The position numbers and the translations under genes were made by a program. DNA of 12,529 nt, taken from the NCBI GenBank assembly GCA_002413075.1, contig DHWG01000139.1:2398-14926 (forward strand), in the 5' to 3' direction. Below are positions 6,911-12,529 of this stretch, in pieces. Under the pieces are notes generated by a model. That model searched no databases. It was given only the letters and a program-made list of their open reading frames with translations, and was not told where the DNA came from. Position 1 is the stretch's first letter, and each line of letters opens with the position of its first letter. Source of the DNA: Desulfosporosinus sp. UBA5188 (lineage in GTDB: Bacteria > Bacillota > Desulfitobacteriia > Desulfitobacteriales > Desulfitobacteriaceae).

Positions 6911-7960
6911 ATGGAGACAAAACGATGTTATATTGATGGCGTGCATCCGGAAGCTGAATTGATCAAAGAGGGTGCAGCCTGGCTGCAAGCAGGGGAATTG
7001 GTTGCTTTTCCAACGGAAACGGTCTATGGCTTAGGGGCGAATGCCCTAGATGCTTCAGCTTGTCTTAAGATTTTTGAAGCAAAGGGACGGCCTCAGGATA
7101 ACCCCCTTATTGTGCATGTTTGCAACCGTGCAATGGCAAATAGTTTAGTGGCCAACTGGACGCCAGAAGCAGAACTATGTGTTCAACATTTTTGGCCCGG
7201 TCCATTGACCTTAGTTATGCAGAAAACGGACAAAGTTCCCGATATTGTCTCTGCTGGTTTGGCCAACGTGGCGATTCGTATGCCGAGTCACCCTGTGGCC
7301 CTCCGTCTCATCGAGGAAACAGGGCTACCGCTTGCCGCGCCAAGTGCTAACCTATCGGGAAAGCCCAGTCCGACAAGTGGCAGTCATGTATGGCGTGACA
7401 TGAAAGGCAAAATCCCACTCATCTTAGATGCAGGAGCTTGTCCGCTTGGGTTGGAATCAACCGTACTTGATGTGTCTGGGGGGGTGCCAATGATTCTTCG
7501 TCCCGGCGGAATTTCGAAGGAACAGTTGGAGGCGGTGCTTGGCGAGGTTCGAGTGGACAACCCGTCAGAGACCTTGGCTCCCAAAGCCCCTGGCATGAAA
7601 TATAGACACTACGCGCCACAAGGCGAGATGATTCTGATGATTGGCTCGTCCGAGCGCATCATACAGCGGATGGGACTTGAAATTCAGAAAGGACATGGCA
7701 GGCTGAAAAAGGTCGGGGTTCTTTGTTCGTTGGAGAGCGCGCCATTTTTACATAATTTGCTTCCAGATCTCTTGTTTGTTCTCGGGTCTAAAAATCGACC
7801 GGAAGAAGTAGCCAGTAACTTGTTTGAGGGGTTACGCCTATGTGATGAACGAAGCATGGATTTGATCTTGGCGGAAGGGGTCGAAGAAGGAGGTCTAGGG
7901 ACCGCTATTATGAACCGCTTACAAAAAGCAGCCGGTCAGAGGATTCTCTACATCCCGTAA
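6911..7960 (+). CDS. tsaC: L-threonylcarbamoyladenylate synthase, long Sua5/YwlC form
   Basis: Makes threonylcarbamoyl-AMP from threonine, bicarbonate and ATP, the first step of t6A37 modification of ANN-decoding tRNAs. The 349-residue product has a YrdC/TsaC domain (about 15-205) with PTETVYGLG (34-42), the KGRP nucleotide-binding motif (Lys58, Arg60), PSAN (144-147) and LESTV (181-185). It is joined by the linker APGMKYRHYAP (226-236) to a C-terminal Sua5 domain (about 240-345). The linker and extra domain make it the Sua5/YwlC type rather than short TsaC. The start at ATG 6911 is chosen because GAGGTGA (6899-6905) lies 5 nt before it; a GTG at 6902 overlapping the prmC stop would leave that site unused. 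The Kae1/TsaD partner genes are not in the window. Confidence 0.94.
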   Translation: METKRCYIDGVHPEAELIKEGAAWLQAGELVAFPTETVYGLGANALDASACLKIFEAKGRPQDNPLIVHVCNRAMANSLVANWTPEAELCVQHFWPGPLTLVMQKTDKVPDIVSAGLANVAIRMPSHPVALRLIEETGLPLAAPSANLSGKPSPTSGSHVWRDMKGKIPLILDAGACPLGLESTVLDVSGGVPMILRPGGISKEQLEAVLGEVRVDNPSETLAPKAPGMKYRHYAPQGEMILMIGSSERIIQRMGLEIQKGHGRLKKVGVLCSLESAPFLHNLLPDLLFVLGSKNRPEEVASNLFEGLRLCDERSMDLILAEGVEEGGLGTAIMNRLQKAAGQRILYIP

Positions 7961-7969
7961 AGTCACAGC

Positions 7970-8007
7970 GCATCTGGAAGGGCACAAAGCATCTGGAAAG
8001 GCACAAA
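7970..8007 (+). repeat. Tandem 19-bp duplication
   Basis: Two abutting copies of a 19-bp sequence (7970-7988 and 7989-8007) differ at one base (G7980 versus A7999). The second copy runs into the palindromic unit ending at 8022, so the first copy looks like a partial duplication of that element. It lies just downstream of tsaC. Confidence 0.85.
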
Positions 8008-8022
8008 GCATTGTGCCCCTAC
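7999..8022 (-). repeat. REP-like palindrome C (GTAG-flanked)
   Basis: GGCACAA (8000-8006) pairs with TTGTGCC (8011-8017) around AGCA. The foot on the minus strand reads GTAG (8022 to 8019). It matches unit A at 10428-10451 except for three bases, and two of those (A8005 and T8012) are a compensatory pair preserving the stem. It lies between tsaC and mntP. Confidence 0.75.
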
Positions 8023-8059
8023 TGAAATAATTCGTCTAATAAACCCTTCCCGGTGCATA

Positions 8060-8102
8060 TACATAGGGATATGTAAGAGAATAACAAGTCAAACTTGTTA
8101 TT
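8060..8102 (+). other. Two palindromes upstream of mntP
   Basis: TACATA (8060-8065) pairs with TATGTA (8070-8075) around GGGA. Five nucleotides on, AATAACAAG (8080-8088) pairs perfectly with CTTGTTATT (8094-8102) around TCAAA. The second is followed only by TTAGTTG, too weak a U-tract for a convincing terminator. Either could be a protein-binding operator or an RNA hairpin in the mntP leader. I see no sequence resembling the yybP-ykoY manganese riboswitch core here. Confidence 0.5.
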
Positions 8103-8140
8103 TAGTTGAATGTGCCTCAGTGGGAACGGGAGGAAGCGTA

Positions 8141-8725
8141 TTGAATTTAGGATGGGTTGTGGCCGTTGCAATTGCCCTGGGAGCCGATGCATTCTCTTTG
8201 TCTTTAGCGATTGGCTTGTCAGGTGTCAGGAAAAGCATGATGGTGCGTTTATCGTTGGTGGTGGCCGTATTCCATGTGATCATGCCGCTTGTCGGGATGA
8301 TGTTGGGTCAAGCCTTAGGATCGATGCTGGGTCGTTATGCCAGTGCGATCGGTGCCTTGGTTTTGATCGTGTTGGGGGCGAGAATGCTTTACAAGGTTTA
8401 TAGACCAGCCCTTGAACATTTTCACTTTGGGGAAGCTAGAAAAGGCCTTTTTCAGAAGAACTCAGCGACTAAGAGATCCCTCAGCGGGTTAGGTCTCTAT
8501 GCGTTAGCGTTCAGTGTGAGTTTAGATGCCTTAAGTGTTGGGTTTTCACTTGGAACGATTAGGACGGATCTCTTCATCACGGTCATGACCATAGGCGTGA
8601 TTGCTGGGATTATGACGGGAATAGGTTTAGTTTTGGGGCGTGTGATAGGGCCGAGGTTAGGCGATAAGGCTGAACTCCTTGGAGGCTTGGCGCTGCTGCT
8701 GATCGGTGTCAAATTGCTCTTATAA
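8141..8725 (+). CDS. mntP: Putative manganese efflux pump MntP
   Basis: Small membrane exporter that lowers cytosolic Mn2+ (family formerly DUF204; YwlD in B. subtilis). The start is TTG 8141, 6 nt after the strong GGGAGGA (8128-8134); a GTG at 8120 lies upstream of that site. The resulting 194 residues begin MNLGWVV and match family length. About six hydrophobic helices form two repeats of three, each opening with an aspartate-containing helix: GADAFSLSLAIG (Asp16) and SVSLDALSVGFSLG (Asp129). These intramembrane Asp residues are the expected metal-path positions. A hydrophilic loop at about 87-115 with His93 and His95 separates the halves. It precedes ywlE by 14-17 nt, as in B. subtilis. 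Manganese specificity rests on family knowledge. Confidence 0.9.
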   Translation: MNLGWVVAVAIALGADAFSLSLAIGLSGVRKSMMVRLSLVVAVFHVIMPLVGMMLGQALGSMLGRYASAIGALVLIVLGARMLYKVYRPALEHFHFGEARKGLFQKNSATKRSLSGLGLYALAFSVSLDALSVGFSLGTIRTDLFITVMTIGVIAGIMTGIGLVLGRVIGPRLGDKAELLGGLALLLIGVKLLL

Positions 8726-8739
8726 GGAATTGAGGTACG

Positions 8740-9186
8740 ATGATGGGCACAAAACTTCTGTTTATTTGTACAGGTAATACCTGTCGAAGTCCGATGGCTG
8801 AAGGACTTGCCAGGAAAATGTTTGGAAATTCAGTTCTAGTCGGTTCTGCCGGGATGGAAGCCGGTGTTGGGGAAAGTGCCAGCACCCATGCCCTGGAAGT
8901 TCTTAAAGAGCAAAATGTTGACATTTCAGGCCACCGTAGTCGAAGAATTAGCCCTGAGCTGATGTCGGAGGCGGATTGGATTATTCCGATGACCCAAGCT
9001 CAAAAAGTAGCCTTGAAGCGTTTCTTTCCGGAATATATAGAAAAAACTAGGTGTTTAGGTGATTGGGGAGACGAGCAAAAGGATGTTCTCGATCCTTGGG
9101 GGGGTTCTCTCGAGATTTATCGTCAGACAGCCCGTGAGATCGGAGACTTGTTAAGCGTTTTAAAAGGTCATCTCGGTCATCCTTGA
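8740..9186 (+). CDS. ywlE: Low-molecular-weight phosphatase, probable protein-arginine phosphatase YwlE
   Basis: Cysteine-based phosphatase of the LMW-PTP fold. The 148-residue product carries the phosphate loop CTGNTCRS (10-17), with nucleophile Cys10 and Arg16, and the general acid Asp118 in DPWGGS (118-123). Thr14 in the loop corresponds to the threonine of B. subtilis YwlE that selects phosphoarginine over phosphotyrosine, and the neighbours (ywlC, mntP, rpiB, ywlG) are those of ywlE. It would therefore counteract the McsB arginine kinase, which marks proteins for ClpCP; no mcsB is present in the window. Two adjacent ATGs exist; the second (8743) is better spaced from GAGGT (8732-8736). 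A terminator follows at 9206-9240. Confidence 0.88.
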   Translation: MMGTKLLFICTGNTCRSPMAEGLARKMFGNSVLVGSAGMEAGVGESASTHALEVLKEQNVDISGHRSRRISPELMSEADWIIPMTQAQKVALKRFFPEYIEKTRCLGDWGDEQKDVLDPWGGSLEIYRQTAREIGDLLSVLKGHLGHP

Positions 9187-9205
9187 CCAGCGGATAAGAT
9201 GTGGT

Positions 9206-9240
9206 AAAGTTGTCTAAACTAGAGACGGCTTTCTTTTTTT
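9206..9240 (+). terminator. Terminator after ywlE
   Basis: Positions 9206-9215 pair with 9223-9232 (10 bp including two G-U wobbles) around the loop AAACTAG, and the descending arm runs into a T-rich tail reaching 9240. It closes the yqhQ–ywlE transcription unit. Confidence 0.8.
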
Positions 9241-9246
9241 GCAGTT

Positions 9247-9276
9247 TTGGCAGGAATTTTGAAGCATATGTAGAAT
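9247..9276 (+). promoter_or_regulatory. Promoter for the rpiB-ywlG-glyA-upp unit
   Basis: TTGGCA (9247-9252), an 18-nt spacer and TAGAAT (9271-9276). It sits directly after the ywlE terminator and before rpiB, giving a leader of about 30 nt. Confidence 0.55.
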
Positions 9277-9312
9277 TTTAAAGATATAGAAAAGATGGGG
9301 GAATTAATAAAC

Positions 9313-9762
9313 ATGAGAGTTGCGTTGGGATCGGATCACGGTGGTTACGAACTTAAGAAAGTTATTCTTAAGCATTTAGAAGCCCAGGGATTAAAGGTTG
9401 AAGATTTTGGTACCTATACCTCCGACTCCGTGGATTATCCCAAGTATGGTTTTTCTGTGGGAAACGCGATTATAAAGGGAGAAGCGGATTTGGGAATTGT
9501 GATCTGTGGAACTGGGCAGGGGATGTCCATGGCCGCGAATAAGATTCCAGGCATCCGCGCGGCGGTTTGTTCAGAGACTTTTTCGGCCCGAATGGCCAGA
9601 GCCCATAACAATGCGAACGTTTTATCACTAGGGGCTCGGGTGATCGGTGCCGGCCTCGCGCTCGATATTGTGGATATCTTTTTAAACACGGAGTTCTTAG
9701 GGGGTAGACACGCTGTTCGCTTGAACTTGATTTCTGACATTGAACGCGGTGAGACAGTTTGA
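9313..9762 (+). CDS. rpiB: Ribose-5-phosphate isomerase B
   Basis: Interconverts ribose 5-phosphate and ribulose 5-phosphate in the pentose phosphate pathway; the family also includes allose/galactose-6-phosphate isomerases. From ATG 9313 the product is 149 residues, the same length as B. subtilis YwlF, and starts MRVALGSDHGG in the usual way. An in-frame ATG at 9295 overlaps the GGGGGAA ribosome-binding site (9297-9303) and is rejected. Active-site residues seen are Asp8-His9, Cys65 in ICGTG (64-68), His98 in RAHNN (96-100) and Arg132-His133 in GGRH. It supplies ribose phosphate relevant to the nucleotide genes downstream (upp, dCMP deaminase). Confidence 0.95.
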   Translation: MRVALGSDHGGYELKKVILKHLEAQGLKVEDFGTYTSDSVDYPKYGFSVGNAIIKGEADLGIVICGTGQGMSMAANKIPGIRAAVCSETFSARMARAHNNANVLSLGARVIGAGLALDIVDIFLNTEFLGGRHAVRLNLISDIERGETV

Positions 9763-9766
9763 GACG

Positions 9767-9815
9767 GCATCTAGCCATCCATGGCGATGCTCTAATCTCG
9801 AACGTCCTGTTCGAG
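9767..9815 (+). other. Two consecutive hairpins between rpiB and ywlG
   Basis: Hairpin 1: GCATC (9767-9771) and GCCA (9774-9777) pair with TGGC (9782-9785) and GATGC (9786-9790), with a TA bulge and a TCCA loop. Hairpin 2: CTCGAAC (9797-9803) pairs perfectly with GTTCGAG (9809-9815) around GTCCT. No U-tract follows, so read-through into ywlG is expected. Possible explanations are an interspersed repeat or an RNA processing/stability element. Confidence 0.55.
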
Positions 9816-9847
9816 TCCATTTTACTGAGAGGAGGAATACCTTTCTC

Positions 9848-10411
9848 ATGGATAATAACGTTGCAGATAAATTACAAGTGATGGCCAATGTTTGGAATGA
9901 TGTACTGGATGCATTTTTTTTAAAGGTCAATCTTAGACGGGGGCAAATCCTCGTTTTAGGGTGTAGCACGAGTGAAGTTATCGGCCAAAGGATCGGCCAG
10001 GGAAGCAGTTTAGAGGTTGCCGAGGTGTTGCTTCCTCCTCTGTTAAAACGCGTTCACCAACTAGGTTTATTTTTGGCGGTGCAGGGATGTGAGCACATTA
10101 ATCGGGCACTCGTTGTAGAGGAAGCTTGCGTGGATCACTACGGATTAGAAGTGGTTACGGTCCTTCCCGCATTGCATGCCGGAGGTGCGATGTCAGTCCA
10201 GGCATGGCGAACCTTCTCTTCTCCTTTGATCGTAGAGAATATACAAGGGCATGCCGGCATCGACATCGGCGATACATTTATAGGCATGCACCTTCGTCCA
10301 GTGGCGATACCCATTCGCATCCATGTGAAGGAACTGGGAGATGCACACATAACCCTAGCTTACACCCGCCCCCGCCTCATAGGCGGACCACGGGCTGAGT
10401 ACACTCGGTAA
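9848..10411 (+). CDS. ywlG: YwlG/DUF436 family protein (TIGR01440), function unknown
   Basis: Member of a conserved Firmicutes family without an established biochemical role. From ATG 9848 the product is 187 residues, close to B. subtilis YwlG. Family-conserved stretches are GCSTSEVIG (38-46), CEHINRALVVE (81-91), AGGAM (111-115), GIDIGDTFIGMHLRPVAIP (137-155) and TRPRLIGGPRA (173-183). It is soluble, with no signal or membrane segment. The start is odd: AGGAGG (9830-9835) is strong but 12 nt from the ATG, longer than usual, with no closer in-frame start codon; a TTG at 9740 inside rpiB would add 36 unrelated residues. It lies between rpiB and glyA as in Bacillus, which hints at a metabolic role but proves none. 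Confidence 0.9.
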   Translation: MDNNVADKLQVMANVWNDVLDAFFLKVNLRRGQILVLGCSTSEVIGQRIGQGSSLEVAEVLLPPLLKRVHQLGLFLAVQGCEHINRALVVEEACVDHYGLEVVTVLPALHAGGAMSVQAWRTFSSPLIVENIQGHAGIDIGDTFIGMHLRPVAIPIRIHVKELGDAHITLAYTRPRLIGGPRAEYTR

Positions 10412-10427
10412 GAGGTGCGACGGATAA

Positions 10428-10451
10428 GGGCACGAAGCATCGTGCCCCTAC
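10428..10451 (-). repeat. REP-like palindrome A (GTAG-flanked)
   Basis: GGGCACGA (10428-10435) and TCGTGCCC (10440-10447) form an 8-bp hairpin with AGCA loop, followed by CTAC, which is GTAG on the minus strand. Its reverse complement is identical over 24 nt to unit B at 10504-10527. It is intergenic, 16 nt after the ywlG stop. Confidence 0.85.
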
Positions 10452-10458
10452 GGTATAA

Positions 10459-10500
10459 CGGTAACAATAGGACGGTTACAATACGGCGGTAACAATACGA
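10459..10500 (+). repeat. Three direct repeats, 14-bp period
   Basis: CGGTAACAATA at 10459-10469 and 10487-10497 and CGGTTACAATA at 10473-10483 recur at an exact 14-nt spacing, each followed by a variable triplet (GGA, CGG, CGA). They fill most of the space between palindromes A and B upstream of glyA. Confidence 0.9.
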
Positions 10501-10503
10501 CAG

Positions 10504-10527
10504 GTAGGGGCACGATGCTTCGTGCCC
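10504..10527 (+). repeat. REP-like palindrome B (GTAG-flanked)
   Basis: GTAG (10504-10507) opens directly into a hairpin in which GGGGCACGA (10507-10515) pairs with TCGTGCCCC (10520-10528) around TGCT. It is the exact inverted copy of unit A, with the two GTAG ends facing each other. It ends 8 nt before the glyA ribosome-binding site. Confidence 0.85.
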
Positions 10528-10549
10528 CCCTATTTAGGAGGACAATATA

Positions 10550-11806
10550 TTGGATTACATTAATCAATGGGTGAAAGCCCAAGACCCTGAAGTCGCACAA
10601 GTCATTGAACAAGAGGAGAACCGTCAGAGAAACACGATTGAGTTAATTGCTTCAGAGAACTTTGTCAGCCGGGCAGTGTTGGCAGCACAAGGGTCTGTTT
10701 TAACGAACAAATATGCGGAAGGTTATCCAGGAAAACGCTATTATGGCGGCTGCGAATTTGTCGATGTGGTCGAAAACCTGGCGCGTGAACGCGTTCAGAA
10801 AATATTTGGCGCAGAGCATGCAAACGTCCAGCCTCATTCTGGGTCGCAAGCGAATATGGCGGTCTATTTTGCCTTCCTAAAACCGGGAGACACGGTTCTT
10901 GGCATGAATCTTTCCCACGGGGGACACTTGACCCACGGGAGTCCTGTGAATATCTCGGGGACTTATTTTAACTTTGTTCCATACGGCGTTGATCCTTTGA
11001 CGGAACGCATTGATTATGATCAAGTTCGACAGTTAGCGCTTAAACATCATCCGAAGATGATTGTTGCCGGGGCCAGTGCCTATCCACGGGTCATTGACTT
11101 TGCGATCATGCGTGAAATTGCCGATCAAGTGGGTGCCTTTTTAATGGTGGATATGGCCCACTTTGCCGGACTAGTGGCCGCAGGATTGCACCCATCGCCG
11201 ATCCCTTACGCCCACTTCGTGACCTCCACGACTCATAAGACGTTAAGAGGTCCGCGTGGTGGCTTAATTCTGTGTAAGAATGAGCACGCTCAAGCCATTG
11301 ATAAGGCCATTTTCCCAGGAACTCAGGGAGGCCCGCTGATGCATGTCATTGCAGCGAAAGCCGTTGCTTTTGGAGAAGCTCTACAGCCGGACTTTAAAGT
11401 GTACCAAACTAATCTTGTAGAAAATGCCAAAGTTTTGGCCCAAGCATTGACGGACCGCGGATTCCGACTTGTTTCAGGAGGAACGGACAACCATCTGATG
11501 CTTGTGGATGTGCGGACCAAAGAGTTAACGGGTAAAGAAGCTGAAAACATTCTGCATGAAGTTGGCATTACCGTCAACAAAAACACCATTCCATTTGATC
11601 CGGCTAGTCCATTTATCACGAGCGGCATTCGCATTGGCACACCTGCCGTGACATCACGAGGCATGAATGCAGAGGCAATGAAGAGAATCGCCGAGGCCAT
11701 GGACTACGCCTTGACCTCTCACCATGAACCTGATAAACTAGCGAAAGCACGGGAAATTGTCAGTTCACTATGTACTGAGTTTCCTATATATGCAAATTTA
11801 GATTAG
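10550..11806 (+). CDS. glyA: Serine hydroxymethyltransferase
   Basis: PLP enzyme that converts serine and tetrahydrofolate to glycine and 5,10-methylene-tetrahydrofolate, the main one-carbon source for purine and thymidylate synthesis. The 418-residue product is full length. Visible residues are the PLP-binding Lys230 in TSTTHKTLRGPRGG (225-238), Asp201 and His204 in DMAHFAGL (201-208), which contact the cofactor, and SHGGHLTHG (122-130). The start is TTG 10550, supported by AGGAGGA (10536-10542) 7 nt upstream and by the family N-terminus; no ATG is available nearby. The ribosome-binding site lies directly after palindrome B, so mRNA folding there could affect initiation. It precedes upp by 17 nt. 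Confidence 0.97.
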   Translation: MDYINQWVKAQDPEVAQVIEQEENRQRNTIELIASENFVSRAVLAAQGSVLTNKYAEGYPGKRYYGGCEFVDVVENLARERVQKIFGAEHANVQPHSGSQANMAVYFAFLKPGDTVLGMNLSHGGHLTHGSPVNISGTYFNFVPYGVDPLTERIDYDQVRQLALKHHPKMIVAGASAYPRVIDFAIMREIADQVGAFLMVDMAHFAGLVAAGLHPSPIPYAHFVTSTTHKTLRGPRGGLILCKNEHAQAIDKAIFPGTQGGPLMHVIAAKAVAFGEALQPDFKVYQTNLVENAKVLAQALTDRGFRLVSGGTDNHLMLVDVRTKELTGKEAENILHEVGITVNKNTIPFDPASPFITSGIRIGTPAVTSRGMNAEAMKRIAEAMDYALTSHHEPDKLAKAREIVSSLCTEFPIYANLD

Positions 11807-11823
11807 GAGTTGAGACCGGAACG

Positions 11824-12453
11824 ATGGCAAAGCTTCAAGTTCTTGATCATCCTCTAATTCAACACAAGTTATCCCTTATTCGTGATGAGAAAACAGGCTC
11901 AAAGGAATTTAGGGAACTGGTAGAGGAAGTCGCGATGCTAATGGCCTATGAGGTAACCCGTGATTTCCCGCTCCAGGATGTTGACGTTAAAACACCCGTA
12001 GCCATAGCCAAATCCAAAATGCTTGCTGGCCGGAAAGTCGGCCTAGTTCCCATTCTGAGAGCAGGCTTAGGTATGGTCGATGGAATGCTTCGCCTGATTC
12101 CTGCAGCAAAAGTCGGGCATGTTGGTCTTTATCGGGATCCAGAGACCCTTCTTCCTGTGGAATACTACTGCAAGTTACCTAGCGACATTGCGGAACGTGA
12201 CCTTATTGTTATAGATCCTATGTTGGCAACAGGCGGCTCTGCGTCAGCAGCCATTGAATTCTTAAAAGCCCGTGGTGCTAAAAACATTAAATTAATGTGC
12301 CTGATCGCTGCCCCAGAAGGTATAGCAGCCGTGCAAAAGGCACACACCGATGTGGACATTTTTGTCGCAGCTGTGGATGAGTGTTTAAACGAACACGGAT
12401 ATATTATACCGGGGCTCGGTGATGCAGGGGACCGATTGTTTGGAACAAAATGA
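11824..12453 (+). CDS. upp: Uracil phosphoribosyltransferase
   Basis: Salvage enzyme making UMP from uracil and PRPP. The 209-residue product is full length. It shows the PRPP-binding loop VIDPMLATGGSAS (129-141), the VPILRAG segment (75-81) and the C-terminal uracil-binding YIIPGLGDAGDRLFGT (193-208). The ribosome-binding site is weak: AGGAG (11805-11809) is about 14 nt from the ATG and overlaps the glyA stop, so expression may rely on coupling to glyA. Its stop overlaps the next gene's start by 4 nt (ATGA). Confidence 0.96.
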   Translation: MAKLQVLDHPLIQHKLSLIRDEKTGSKEFRELVEEVAMLMAYEVTRDFPLQDVDVKTPVAIAKSKMLAGRKVGLVPILRAGLGMVDGMLRLIPAAKVGHVGLYRDPETLLPVEYYCKLPSDIAERDLIVIDPMLATGGSASAAIEFLKARGAKNIKLMCLIAAPEGIAAVQKAHTDVDIFVAAVDECLNEHGYIIPGLGDAGDRLFGTK

Positions 12454-12529
12454 TGACACAGGGAAAACGACCAAGTTGGGATAGTTATTTCATGCAGTTG
12501 GCATTCGTGGTGGCTGGGCGCTCAACGTG
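12450..12529 (+). CDS. Deoxycytidylate deaminase (dCMP deaminase), 5' end only
   Basis: The reading frame from ATG 12450 runs open to the window edge (26 codons). It contains RPSWDSYFMQLAFVVAGRST, which matches the characteristic N-terminus of dCMP deaminases (ComEB type), a zinc enzyme that converts dCMP to dUMP for thymidylate synthesis. The zinc-binding motifs lie beyond the window. ATG 12450 overlaps the upp stop as ATGA, indicating translational coupling; a second ATG at 12453 is also possible. Following upp it continues the pyrimidine theme. Identification rests on this short segment and the clostridial gene order. Confidence 0.75.
   Translation, partial: MMTQGKRPSWDSYFMQLAFVVAGRST

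Noticed and set aside
7970..8022. Possible start of a CRISPR array.
   Set aside because: Two abutting 19-bp copies without spacers, plus a palindrome shared with the glyA upstream region, fit a duplicated REP-like unit, not repeat-spacer architecture.
9797..9818. GTTCGAGTCC resembles a tRNA T-arm, suggesting a tRNA gene between rpiB and ywlG.
   Set aside because: Only this arm fits. There is no acceptor stem, anticodon arm or D arm in the surrounding 85 nt, and the GTCCT loop is not a T-loop.
9740..9847. Extended ywlG reading frame starting within rpiB.
   Set aside because: The extra 36 residues translate the rpiB end and the hairpin spacer and do not match the family. The strong AGGAGG points to ATG 9848.
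9435..9969. Several overlapping minus-strand open frames across rpiB and ywlG.
   Set aside because: They are antisense shadows of well-supported genes, with low-complexity composition and no start signals. The same holds for the minus-strand frames elsewhere in the window.
10412..10549. T-box, PurR box or glycine/folate riboswitch controlling glyA.
   Set aside because: I see no T-box core, no PurR-like box and no conserved riboswitch core. The region is accounted for by the palindrome pair, the 14-bp repeats and the ribosome-binding site.

Overview
The window is a run of conserved housekeeping genes from a moderate-GC Gram-positive bacterium, all on the + strand. Gene order is the main clue. 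It follows the Bacillus subtilis fbaA–ywjH–(murA)–glpX–(rho)–rpmE–(tdk)–prfA–prmC–…–ywlC–mntP–ywlE–rpiB–ywlG–glyA–upp neighbourhood, but a DUF1385 (YqhQ) gene sits between rpmE and prfA and a dCMP deaminase gene follows upp. Both changes are typical of Clostridia. The protein sequences and base composition fit a Peptococcaceae-type organism (Desulfosporosinus/Desulfitobacterium-like). That placement is an inference from memory, not a database match.

Layout. (1) 57–1582: fba and fsa (aldolase, transaldolase) form a two-gene unit closed by a strong hairpin terminator (1630–1686). (2) 1812–2783: glpX, a class II fructose-1,6-bisphosphatase, with its own AT-rich upstream region containing a palindrome. 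(3) 2880–3584: a secreted LysM/M23 peptidase, sitting where rho would be expected. (4) 3724–3921: rpmE (bL31, zinc form), with a good promoter, a foldable 5' leader and a GNRA-loop terminator. (5) 4089–9186: yqhQ–prfA–prmC–tsaC–mntP–ywlE, tightly packed up to tsaC and ending at a terminator at 9206–9240. (6) 9313–12529: rpiB–ywlG–glyA–upp–dCMP deaminase (cut by the window edge), with a promoter at 9247–9276.

The genes cover a few themes: triose/hexose phosphate metabolism and the non-oxidative pentose phosphate pathway (fba, fsa, glpX, rpiB); the translation machinery and its modification (rpmE, prfA, prmC, tsaC); one-carbon and pyrimidine metabolism (glyA, upp, dCMP deaminase); and smaller roles in wall hydrolysis, manganese export and protein arginine dephosphorylation.

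No new multi-gene system is visible. What the genes do not explain lies in the intergenic DNA. There are three GTAG-flanked palindromes resembling REP elements (7999–8022, 10428–10451, 10504–10527), two of them a head-to-head pair enclosing three 14-bp-period direct repeats just upstream of glyA. There is also a possible autoregulatory leader on rpmE, and there are several unassigned hairpins ahead of yqhQ, mntP and ywlG. No gene-free stretch exceeds 300 bases; the longest is 1583–1811.
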